The position numbers were made by a program, and so were the translations under genes. Under the pieces are notes generated by a model. That model was not told where the DNA came from, made no database searches, and saw only the letters and a program-made list of their open reading frames with translations. DNA of 64,000 bases from Acidovorax sp. RAC01 (lineage in GTDB: Bacteria > Pseudomonadota > Gammaproteobacteria > Burkholderiales > Burkholderiaceae_C), in NCBI RefSeq assembly GCF_001714725.1, contig NZ_CP016447.1, positions 1,751,001-1,815,000 on the forward strand, read 5' to 3'. Shown here one piece after another: positions 1-10,153 of the stretch; within the stretch, counting starts at the first letter, position 1, and the number at the start of each line of letters is the position of its first letter.

Positions 1-2117
<2,117 letters not shown>

Positions 2118-2134
2118 GGATGCTCGCTCGGGGT

Positions 2135-4300
2135 TCACTCGAAATAGTCGAAATCGTGCTCGCGGCGCACATGCCTGCGCACCACGAACACGTGGGCCGG
2201 CATGCGGTGCGGGTCAAGCTGCACAAAGTGCCAGTCGCCCTGCCACACAAAGCGCTGCTGGCTCAGCAGGTCGTGCATCTGCCAGCGCTCGGCCGGGGCA
2301 GCCGCTTCGCCTTCGGCATCGTCCCCGCCACCTGCCACCCAGGTGGCATCCAGGTTCACCCAGCCCGACTGCGTGTGGTGCGCGTCCAGGTTGACCACCG
2401 TGACCACGGTGTTGCGCCCATCGGCCGAGCGCTTGGCGTAGGCAATCAGGTGCGGGTTATCGATCTGCAGAAAGCGCAGACCGCCGTCCGATTGCAAGGC
2501 CGGGTTCTCCTTGCGGATCTGGTTGATGCGCGTGATGAAGGGCGCCAGGCTGCCCGGTGCATCGTGGTTCCAGTGACGCAGCTGGTATTTTTCAGAGTCG
2601 AGGTACTCCTCGCTGCCCGCATGGCGCGGCAGGTGCTCCAGCAGTTCGTACGCGGGGCCGTAGATGCCGTAGCTGGCAGCCAGCGTGCCCGCCAGCACCA
2701 GGCGCGACATGAACACGGCGGGCTCGCCGCCCTGCAGGTGCTCGTGCAGGATGTCGGGCGTGTTGGGCCATACGTTGGGCCTGAAATAGTCCGTGCCCTG
2801 CCCGCTGGAGAGCTCGGTGAAATACTCGGTGAGTTCTTCCTTGGTGTTGCGCCAGGTGTAGTACGTGTACGACTGCGAAAAGCCCCGCTTGGCCAGCCCG
2901 TGCATCACCTTGGGCCGCGTGAAGGCTTCCGACAGGAACAGCACATCCGGCTGCTCGCGCTTGATTTCGGTGATGACCCATTCCCAGAACGGAAACGCCT
3001 TGGTGTGCGGGTTGTCCACGCGGAAGATGCGCACGCCCTCGCCAACCCAGTGCATGAAGATGCTCTTGAGTTCTGCCCACAGGCCCTGCCAGTCGTCGCA
3101 CTCGAAGTTGAAGGGGTAGATGTCCTGGTACTTCTTGGGCGGGTTTTCGGCGTACTGCACGGTGCCGTCGGGCCGCCAGCGGAACCAGTCGGGGTGCTCG
3201 GTCACATAGGGGTGGTCGGGCGCGCACTGGAAGGCAATGTCCAGCGCCACCTCCAGGCCCTGGGCGCGTGCTGTGGTGACGAGTTCGCGGAAGTCGGCCG
3301 CGGTGCCCAGTGCGGGCAGGATGGACTTGTGCCCGCCCTCGGCCGCGCCAATGGCCCAGGGGCTGCCCACGTCGTCAGGCTGCGCCACCAGCGCGTTGTT
3401 ACGGCCCTTGCGCTGCACCCGGCCGATGGGGTGGATGGGCGGGAAATACAGCACATCAAAGCCCATGCCCGCGATGGCAGGCAGGCGCTGCAGCACGTCG
3501 CGGAAGGTGCCGTGGCGGCCCGGCTCGGGCGAGGTCGAACGCGGGAACAATTCGTACCAGCTGCTGAAGCGCGCGCGCTCCGGGTCGGCCACCAGCGGCA
3601 GTTCGGTGCGAAAGCAAACTTCGTGGCGGCGGTCGGGGTAGCGGGCGGCGAGCCCGGCCAGTTTCTCGTTCAAGGCCAGTGCCTTCAGGGCATCGGCCTG
3701 TTCGGCATCCACGTCGATGGTGCTGTCACCGTCATCGTTGCGGGCCATCGGTGCGGGCGCCAGGGCGCCATCCTCCAGCGCCTGCGCCCATTCCACCAGC
3801 GCGCCGCGGTCGGCGGCTTCCGCGCGTTGTGCGGCAGCGGCAATTTCCAGCGCGCCTACGCGCGCGGCGATGCGGATGTCGTCGGGCTCCACGCGCCGCA
3901 CCATCTCGCGCCGCCAAGAATCGAACGCGTCCACCCAGGCCACCACGGTGTAGTGGTAGCGGCCGGGCACGGGCGGCACAAACGATGCCTGCCATTCGTC
4001 GTTGCCCAGCAGCTGCATGGGCACCTCGGTGGGCTCGGTCGTGGCGGCATCGCCCTCGGCACGCCACTGCAGCACCACGCGCAGCGCGTCGTGCCCGTCG
4101 GTAAAGCAGTGCGCCGTCACGGCAAACGGATCGCCTGCAATGCACTTGGCGGCAAAGCGCCCGCCGTCCACCGCGGGCAGCACGGCTTCGACCACGGCGC
4201 GGGCGCGGCCGTCGTGCGGCCAGCGCGGCGGGGTGCTACCCGCGTTCTCGGCGGGTTGCAGGAGGATGGGGGTGGGGCTAGGCGTGGTCATCAGCGTCAT
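2135..4300 (-). CDS. glgE: alpha-1,4-glucan:maltose-1-phosphate maltosyltransferase GlgE
   Basis: The protein has 721 residues and should transfer maltosyl units from maltose-1-phosphate to the non-reducing ends of alpha-1,4-glucans (GH13_3). Family motifs are clear: ELFPRSTSPEPGRHGTF, FDVLYFPPIHPIG, IFRVDNPHTK with the nucleophile Asp near residue 429, and FLSEAFTRP with the acid Glu near 458. I chose the ATG at 4300; the ATG at 4291 is three codons in. Both overlap the end of glgB, so translation is probably coupled. The frame stays open to 4429, but that stretch lies inside glgB and is not GlgE-like. treS-mak directly downstream supplies the maltose-1-phosphate. Confidence 0.95.
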   Translation of the reverse strand: MTLMTTPSPTPILLQPAENAGSTPPRWPHDGRARAVVEAVLPAVDGGRFAAKCIAGDPFAVTAHCFTDGHDALRVVLQWRAEGDAATTEPTEVPMQLLGNDEWQASFVPPVPGRYHYTVVAWVDAFDSWRREMVRRVEPDDIRIAARVGALEIAAAAQRAEAADRGALVEWAQALEDGALAPAPMARNDDGDSTIDVDAEQADALKALALNEKLAGLAARYPDRRHEVCFRTELPLVADPERARFSSWYELFPRSTSPEPGRHGTFRDVLQRLPAIAGMGFDVLYFPPIHPIGRVQRKGRNNALVAQPDDVGSPWAIGAAEGGHKSILPALGTAADFRELVTTARAQGLEVALDIAFQCAPDHPYVTEHPDWFRWRPDGTVQYAENPPKKYQDIYPFNFECDDWQGLWAELKSIFMHWVGEGVRIFRVDNPHTKAFPFWEWVITEIKREQPDVLFLSEAFTRPKVMHGLAKRGFSQSYTYYTWRNTKEELTEYFTELSSGQGTDYFRPNVWPNTPDILHEHLQGGEPAVFMSRLVLAGTLAASYGIYGPAYELLEHLPRHAGSEEYLDSEKYQLRHWNHDAPGSLAPFITRINQIRKENPALQSDGGLRFLQIDNPHLIAYAKRSADGRNTVVTVVNLDAHHTQSGWVNLDATWVAGGGDDAEGEAAAPAERWQMHDLLSQQRFVWQGDWHFVQLDPHRMPAHVFVVRRHVRREHDFDYFE

Positions 4301-6311
4301 GGGCAGGCGGCCGCGAAGGCGTGAGGTAGAGGGCAGACAGCGGCGGCAGCGTGAGGCACAGCGACTGGCTGTGGTGCCGCGAGCGCACGGGTGTGGAATC
4401 GACGCCACCCAGGTTGCCCCAGCCTGCACCGCCGAATTCGCGCGCGTCGGAGTTGAGGACTTCGCGCCAGTAGCCGGCCTCGGGTGCGCCGACGATGTAG
4501 TTCTCGCGCGGGATTGGCGTCATGTTGCAGACCACCATCACCGGCGCATCTGCGCTGCCGTGCCGGGGCTTGCGCAGGAAGGCGATCACGCTTTGCGCTG
4601 CGTCGTCGGCCTCCAGCCATTCAAAACCTTCGGCCGAAAAATCCACCGCGTGCAGGGCTGGATGGTCGCGGTACACGCCGTTCAGGGCCTGCACCAGGCG
4701 CTGCACGCCCGCGTGGCGGTCCCAGCCCGCGCTGTCCCATTCGAGCTGGCCTTCGTGCGTCCATTCGCGGCGTTGGGCAAACTCGCAGCCCATGAACAGC
4801 AGCTTCTTGCCGGGGTGCGCCCACATCAGGCCGAACAGCGTGCGCAGGTTGGCAAACTGCTGCCAGTCGTCGCCGGGCATCTTGTTGATGAGCGAGCCTT
4901 TGCCGTACACCACCTCGTCGTGCGAGAGCGGCAGCACGAAGTTCTCGTTGAAGGCATACACCATCGAAAACGTGAGCTTGTGGTGGTGGTAGCGCCGGTT
5001 GATCGGGTCTTCCTTCATGTACGACAGGCTGTCGTGCATCCAGCCCATGTTCCACTTCATGCCAAAGCCCAGCCCGTTCATCTCGATGGGGCGCGACACC
5101 ATGGGCCAGGCGGTGGACTCCTCGGCAATGCTCACCGTGTCGGGGTGGTCGCGGTACAGCGCAAGGTTGAGGTGGCGCAGGAACTCGATGGCTTCGAGGT
5201 TCTCGCGCCCGCCGTGGCGGTTGGGAATCCACTCGCCCGGCTTGCGCGCGTAGTCCAGGTACAGCATCGAGGCCACCGCGTCCACGCGCAGGCCATCGAG
5301 GTGGTACTGGTCCAGCCAGAACATGCCCGACGACACCAGAAAGCTGCGCACCTCGTGCCGCCCGTAGTTGAAGATGCTGGAGTTCCACTCGGGGTGGTAG
5401 CCCTGGCGCGGGTCCGCGTGCTCGTACAGGTGCGTGCCGTCGAAGCGGTCGAGCCCGTGCGCGTCGGCCGGGAAATGCGAGGGCACCCAGTCCAGCAGCA
5501 CGCCAATGCCGCGCTGGTGCAGGTGGTCCACAAAGTACATGAAATCCTGCGGCGTGCCGTAGCGGGCGGTGGGCGCAAAGTAGCCGGTGGTCTGGTAGCC
5601 CCACGATCCGTAGAAAGGGTGCTCGGTGATGGGCATCAGCTCCACATGCGTGAAGCCCAGTTCCACCACGTAGTCGGCCAGCGCGTGGGCGAGCGCCCTG
5701 TAGCCCATGAATTCGCCGCCCTCGCGCCGCCAAGAACCCAGGTGCACCTCGTAGATGGACAGGGGGGCGTCGAGCGCATTGCGCGCGCCGCGCGTGGCCA
5801 TCCAGTCATCGTCGCCCCAGGTGTAGTCCAGCGCCCAGGCGCGCGAGGCGGTGGCGGGGGCCAGTTCGGAGCACAGGGCAAAGGGGTCGGCCTTTTCCAG
5901 CACCTGCCCACCCGGCGTGACGATGCGGAACTTGTAGGCCTGGCCGTGTGCGATACCGGCTACGGCCCCTTCCCACACGCCGCTGTCGTCGCCGCGCGGG
6001 CGCAGGGGGTCGGCGTCGGGGTTCCAGCCGTTCCAGTCGCCAATGACCGATACCGCTGCGGCGTTGGGCGCCCACACGGCCAGGTCAGCGCCCGGCCCAT
6101 CGGCCCGCAGGTGGCAGCCCAGCTTCTGGTACAGGCGCGAATGCGTGCCCTCCCTGAAAAGATAGGCGTCATGCGCGGTGAACGCATGCGTCGTTGAAGC
6201 CGGGTTCTGTGGGGGAGATGCCTGCACTGGGGTTCCTCGGGCGTTGTGCTGCCGGATGCAGGCGGCCTTGTTTGTGGCCGCTGCCGGTGGGTGTCGCGTT
6301 GTCGATTTCAT
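4278..6311 (-). CDS. glgB: 1,4-alpha-glucan branching enzyme GlgB
   Basis: This GH13_9 branching enzyme (677 residues from the ATG at 6311) introduces alpha-1,6 branches into the glucan made by GlgE. Visible are an N-terminal CBM48 module (LAVWAPNAAAVSVIGDWNGW), nucleophile Asp in LRVDAVASMLYLDY (about D344), acid Glu in SIAEESTAWP (about E397), and PLSHDEVVYGKGS. The first ~40 residues are low complexity, and a GTG at 6227 is an alternative start, so the N-terminus is uncertain. It lacks the extra N1 domain of long enterobacterial GlgB. It is the first gene of the glgB-glgE-treS operon and its 3' end overlaps the glgE start. Confidence 0.95.
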   Translation of the reverse strand: MKSTTRHPPAAATNKAACIRQHNARGTPVQASPPQNPASTTHAFTAHDAYLFREGTHSRLYQKLGCHLRADGPGADLAVWAPNAAAVSVIGDWNGWNPDADPLRPRGDDSGVWEGAVAGIAHGQAYKFRIVTPGGQVLEKADPFALCSELAPATASRAWALDYTWGDDDWMATRGARNALDAPLSIYEVHLGSWRREGGEFMGYRALAHALADYVVELGFTHVELMPITEHPFYGSWGYQTTGYFAPTARYGTPQDFMYFVDHLHQRGIGVLLDWVPSHFPADAHGLDRFDGTHLYEHADPRQGYHPEWNSSIFNYGRHEVRSFLVSSGMFWLDQYHLDGLRVDAVASMLYLDYARKPGEWIPNRHGGRENLEAIEFLRHLNLALYRDHPDTVSIAEESTAWPMVSRPIEMNGLGFGMKWNMGWMHDSLSYMKEDPINRRYHHHKLTFSMVYAFNENFVLPLSHDEVVYGKGSLINKMPGDDWQQFANLRTLFGLMWAHPGKKLLFMGCEFAQRREWTHEGQLEWDSAGWDRHAGVQRLVQALNGVYRDHPALHAVDFSAEGFEWLEADDAAQSVIAFLRKPRHGSADAPVMVVCNMTPIPRENYIVGAPEAGYWREVLNSDAREFGGAGWGNLGGVDSTPVRSRHHSQSLCLTLPPLSALYLTPSRPPAHDADDHA

Positions 6312-6538
6312 TGGCGCACAGCGGGGCCGTGGGTGGCCGCGCGGCAGCCGCGCAACGGCCGGTGGGACAGCGCCTTGCAGGGCTGTAGGAATGCGCTGGC
6401 GGGGTGTGTCCCGTGGTCCCTAGGCGCTCTTTTCCTACGCTGGCGCGCAGTACGCCTCTCTAGAGTGGGAAGGTCGGGTGGACGCCCATCTGTGTCGAGA
6501 CGTCCGCTTTTTCTTCACCGGATTCAAAGGACCCCTGC

Positions 6539-6778
6539 ATGCTTGTAGACATCTACCGCCGCCCCGAAAACGGCGGCAAGTTCTCTCACCTGGCCGTGCC
6601 CGAGGGCCAGCCCATACCCGAGGAAGCGACCAACACCGACTGGATGGGCGAGGCCGCCGGCACCGAGCTGGACGAGGCGCTGGAGCGCTGGGCCGAATAC
6701 GGCATCGAGCGGCCGGGTGAGCAGCTGCAGCGCAAGGGCTACGCCATCACCAGCGTGGCCCAGACCACGCCGGGCTGA
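6539..6778 (+). CDS. small conserved soluble protein, function unknown
   Basis: The product has 79 residues, is acidic, and has no signal peptide or membrane segment. It starts MLVDIYRRPENGGKFSHLAV and contains EEATNTDWMGEA. I recall similar short proteins in Burkholderiales annotated as DUF6139, but I cannot verify that here. The ATG at 6539 follows an AAAGGA ribosome-binding sequence by about seven bases. It stands alone between the divergent glgB operon and the acetoacetyl-CoA ligase gene. No function is proposed. Confidence 0.7.
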   Translation: MLVDIYRRPENGGKFSHLAVPEGQPIPEEATNTDWMGEAAGTELDEALERWAEYGIERPGEQLQRKGYAITSVAQTTPG

Positions 6779-6889
6779 CCGCGTGAAGACGCGCCAGGGC
6801 GCGCAGCGTTGGCGCGCCCCCGGCAGGCCCTGTCAATTGCGGGACGGCCCCGCTGGCAGGCCCGGCGCTGCGCTGGTAACCTGAACCGC

Positions 6890-9034
6890 ATGGAGACAAA
6901 CCACAACACCCCCCAGCCCCCGTACATCCCCCAGATCCGCCTGTACCAGGACTGGCTGCGCGACGAGCGCGGCCTGCAGTTCGACAGCTACGACGCGCTG
7001 TGGCGCTGGTCCATCACCGAGCTGGATGCCTTCTGGCAGACCATGTGGGACTACTTCGAGATCGAGTCGCCCACGCCGCACACCGCAGCGCTGGCCGTCA
7101 ACACCATGCCGGGTGCGCAGTGGTTTCCGGGCGCGCAGGTCAACTACGCGCGCCAGGCCCTGCGGCATGTGGATGCCGCCCATGCCGCGGGACTGCCCGC
7201 CATCATCAGCCGCAACGAAAAAGGCCAGCACCGCGAGATGCCCTGGCCCGAGCTGCGCCGGCAGGTGGCGGCACTGGCGCTGCACCTGCAGGCGCAGGGC
7301 GTCAAACCCGGCGACCGCGTGGCCGCCTACCTGCCCAACGTGCCCGAGGCCATGGTGGCGCTGCTGGCCACCGTGGCCATTGGCGGCGTGTGGAGCATCT
7401 GCGCACCCGACATGGGCACGGCGGCGGTGCTCGACCGCTTCCAGCAAATCGAGCCCACCGTGCTGATCGGTGTGGATGGCGTGACGTATGGCGGCCGCGA
7501 CCACGACCGCACCGGCGTGCTGCAGGAGCTGCGCGCGGCCCTGCCCACCGTGAAGCACGCCCTGCTGCTGTGCAATCTGGATGCTACTAATTCAATAGCT
7601 GACTGGGCAGACTGGACAAGCGCTACCGCCCGAAATGATGCTGAAACGGCCGCTTTCGAGCCGATGTGGCTGCCGTTTGACCACCCGCTGTGGATCGTGT
7701 ATTCCAGCGGCACCACCGGGTTGCCGAAGCCCATCGTGCACGGCCACGGCGGCACGCTGCTGGTGGCGCTGCAGCTCAAGGTGCTGCACAACGACATCGG
7801 CTGCAGCTACGCGGCCAACAGCTTTGGCGAGCGCTACCACTGGTACAGCTCCACCGGCTGGGTGATGTGGAACGCGCAGCTTTCAGGCCTGCTGTCGGGC
7901 ACCACCTGCGTCATCTACGACGGCAACCCCGGCGGCAGCAAGGAGAACCCCGACTGGGGCGTGCTGTGGCGCTTTGCGGCTGAGACCGGCGTTACCTTCT
8001 TTGGCGCGGGAGCGGCGTTCTTTGCCAACTGCATGAAGTCCGGCCTGCAACTGTCCGATTGCGGCGACCTCACTCGCGTCCGCGCCCTGGGCACCACCGG
8101 CTCGCCGCTATCGCCCGAGGTCCAGCAGTGGGGCACGGCGCAGTTCCGAATCATCCCGGGCATGGCGGGCGAGACGCCCGCCACCGCCGGGCTGTCCACG
8201 CCTGCGCAGGCAGACGCGGAGCCGCAGCCCGACGTCTGGTGGAACAACATCTCGGGCGGGACCGATTTTTGTGGTGCGTTCATCGGCGGCAACCGCGAAC
8301 TGCCCCAGGTGCCGGGCGAGATGCAGTGCCGTATGCTGGGCGCGGCGGTGGAAGCCTGGAACGCCGAAGGCCAGCCCGTGATCGACGAGGTGGGCGAGTT
8401 GGTGTGCGCGCAGCCGATTCCGTCGATGCCGCTCTTCCTGTGGGGCGACAAGGACGGGTCGAGGTACCTGTCGAGCTACTTCGACATGTACCCCGCCGGC
8501 CACGGGCGCCAGCCGGGTGGCGGGGATGGACCCGCCAGCATGGGCGCGGTGTGGCGGCATGGCGACTGGCTCAAGGTAGGGGCCAACGGCGGCTGCGTGA
8601 TCTATGGCCGGTCGGACGCCACCATCAACCGCCACGGTCTGCGCATGGGCACGAGCGAGATCTATAGCGCGGTCGAATCGCTGCCCGAAGTGCTCGACAG
8701 CCTGGTGGTGGACCTGGAATACCTGGGCCGCGAAAGCTACATGCCGCTGTTTGTGGTGCTGCGCCCCGGCGTGGCGCTGGACGATGCCGTGCGCGGCCGC
8801 ATCAACGCCGCGGTGCGCACGGCGCTCAGCCCCCGCTTTGTGCCCGACGACATCTTTGCCGTGGCCGAGGTGCCGCGCACCCTGACCGGCAAGAAGCAGG
8901 AGCTGCCCATCAAGAAACTGCTGCTGGGCCAGCCCATCGACAAGGTCGTCAACCGCGACGCCATGGCCAACCCCGGTTGCCTGGACTGGTACGTGGCGTT
9001 TGCGGCCGAGCGGGCCGCGGCAGCGCGGGGCTGA
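6890..9034 (+). CDS. acetoacetate--CoA ligase (acetoacetyl-CoA synthetase)
   Basis: This 714-residue ANL-superfamily ligase should activate acetoacetate to acetoacetyl-CoA with ATP, feeding ketone-body or polyhydroxybutyrate carbon into metabolism. The N-terminal ACAS domain (DYFEIESPTPHTAAL, MPGAQWFPGAQVNYA) is of the acetoacetate type. The adenylate loop YSSGTTGLPKPIVHGHGG lies near residue 270, GRSDATINRHGLRMGTSEIY near 580, and the catalytic Lys in LTGKKQELPIKK near 666. I chose the ATG at 6890; the upstream 27 codons do not resemble the family. Residues ~231-253 are encoded by a copy of the local interspersed repeat, an insertion just before the adenylate loop. It is convergent with the Bug gene, with 19 bp between stops. 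Confidence 0.92.
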   Translation: METNHNTPQPPYIPQIRLYQDWLRDERGLQFDSYDALWRWSITELDAFWQTMWDYFEIESPTPHTAALAVNTMPGAQWFPGAQVNYARQALRHVDAAHAAGLPAIISRNEKGQHREMPWPELRRQVAALALHLQAQGVKPGDRVAAYLPNVPEAMVALLATVAIGGVWSICAPDMGTAAVLDRFQQIEPTVLIGVDGVTYGGRDHDRTGVLQELRAALPTVKHALLLCNLDATNSIADWADWTSATARNDAETAAFEPMWLPFDHPLWIVYSSGTTGLPKPIVHGHGGTLLVALQLKVLHNDIGCSYAANSFGERYHWYSSTGWVMWNAQLSGLLSGTTCVIYDGNPGGSKENPDWGVLWRFAAETGVTFFGAGAAFFANCMKSGLQLSDCGDLTRVRALGTTGSPLSPEVQQWGTAQFRIIPGMAGETPATAGLSTPAQADAEPQPDVWWNNISGGTDFCGAFIGGNRELPQVPGEMQCRMLGAAVEAWNAEGQPVIDEVGELVCAQPIPSMPLFLWGDKDGSRYLSSYFDMYPAGHGRQPGGGDGPASMGAVWRHGDWLKVGANGGCVIYGRSDATINRHGLRMGTSEIYSAVESLPEVLDSLVVDLEYLGRESYMPLFVVLRPGVALDDAVRGRINAAVRTALSPRFVPDDIFAVAEVPRTLTGKKQELPIKKLLLGQPIDKVVNRDAMANPGCLDWYVAFAAERAAAARG
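7583..7647 (+). repeat. interspersed ~65-bp repeat, copy 1, inside the acetoacetyl-CoA ligase gene
   Basis: This AT-richer stretch shares a series of words with the copy at 42536-42600: GCTACTAATT, AATAGCTG, CTGG, AAGCGCTA, CCGAAA and GCTGAAA in the same order and spacing. It lies in frame in the coding sequence and has not broken it. Confidence 0.7.
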
Positions 9035-9053
9035 GCGCAGCGGCCCGGCCCGT

Positions 9054-10055
9054 TCAGTCCAGCGTGGCTCCGGAGGCCTTGATCAGGCGCTCCCACACGG
9101 GGCGTTCCTTCACCATGGCGGCGGCAAAGAGCGCGGGCGAGCTCTTTTGCACATCAAACCCCATGGCGGCGATGCGCTGGGCCACGTCCGGCAGCTCTGT
9201 GGCCTTGCGCACCTCGGTGGCAATGCGCTCCAGGATGGCCGGCGGGGTGCCCGCCGGGGCGCCAAATGCCAGCCAGCCCGCCACGCGGTAGGCCTCGTCT
9301 TGGAGGCCCTGCTCGGCCAGCGTGGGCACGTTGGGCAGCGTGCCCATGCGGCGCTCGCCGCTCACGCCGATGGCCTTGAGCTTGCCCGCTTCGATGTGCG
9401 CCTTGACCTGCAGCGCGCTGGCAAAACCGATCTGGATCTGCCCGCCCAGCAGGTCCTGCACCATGGGCGCCTCGCCCCTGTAGGCCACATGGCTCATGTC
9501 AGCGTTTTGCGACTGGCTCATGTACGCGCCGGCCAGATGCGGGTAGGCCCCGGTGCCGTACGAGCCATAGGCCACCTTGCCCTTGTTGGCGGCGATGTGC
9601 TTGAGCAGCTCGGGGCCACTGCTCACCGGCACGTTGGGGTGCGCCACCAGCACCAGCGGCGCAATGGCGATCTGGTAGACCGGGGCGATGTCGCGCTCGG
9701 GGCTGTAGGGCAGCTTGGTGTACAGGAACTGGTTGGTGAGCATGGAGTTGCTCAGGCCCAGCAGCAGGGTGTAGCCATCGGGGGCGGCCTTGGCCACGGC
9801 ATCGGTGCCGATGATGCCGGCCGCGCCGGGCTTGTTGTCGATCACCATGGGCTGGCCCAGGCCCACGGCCATCTTTTCAGCCAGCACGCGGGCCAGCACG
9901 TCGGTGGCGCCGCCAGCGGCAAAGGGCACCACGATCTTGATGGGCTTGCTGGGATAAGCCTGCGCGAATGCGGCCGTGCCGGTGCAGGCGGCGGCGGTAG
10001 CCAGGGCGGCTGCGCCGAGCCAGGTGCGGCGGGTCAGGCGAGAGGAATGGGGCAT
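9054..10055 (-). CDS. tripartite tricarboxylate receptor, Bug/TctC family, periplasmic
   Basis: The 333-residue protein has an N-terminal signal with twin arginines (SRLTRRTWLGAAALA) cut near AFAQA, then the Bug hallmark YPSKPIKIVVPFAAGGATDVLAR and NKPGAAGIIGTDAVAKAAPDGYT. Bug proteins bind small carboxylates in the periplasm. No TctA/TctB membrane genes are visible in this window, so it may be an orphan receptor, as is common in this order. The ATG at 10055 has a good ribosome-binding site (AGGAGA, 7 bases away). The acyl-CoA ligase gene 98 bp upstream on the same strand suggests co-transcription and a carboxylic-acid ligand. Confidence 0.9.
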   Translation of the reverse strand: MPHSSRLTRRTWLGAAALATAAACTGTAAFAQAYPSKPIKIVVPFAAGGATDVLARVLAEKMAVGLGQPMVIDNKPGAAGIIGTDAVAKAAPDGYTLLLGLSNSMLTNQFLYTKLPYSPERDIAPVYQIAIAPLVLVAHPNVPVSSGPELLKHIAANKGKVAYGSYGTGAYPHLAGAYMSQSQNADMSHVAYRGEAPMVQDLLGGQIQIGFASALQVKAHIEAGKLKAIGVSGERRMGTLPNVPTLAEQGLQDEAYRVAGWLAFGAPAGTPPAILERIATEVRKATELPDVAQRIAAMGFDVQKSSPALFAAAMVKERPVWERLIKASGATLD

Positions 10056-10153
10056 GCGTTGTCTCCTGTCTTGGTTATGAAAATTCACTCAGCGGGTTTC
10101 GCATTGCATGTTGGCGGGTCGGGGCCTGGCTGTCACGCCATGGGCGGATGGGC

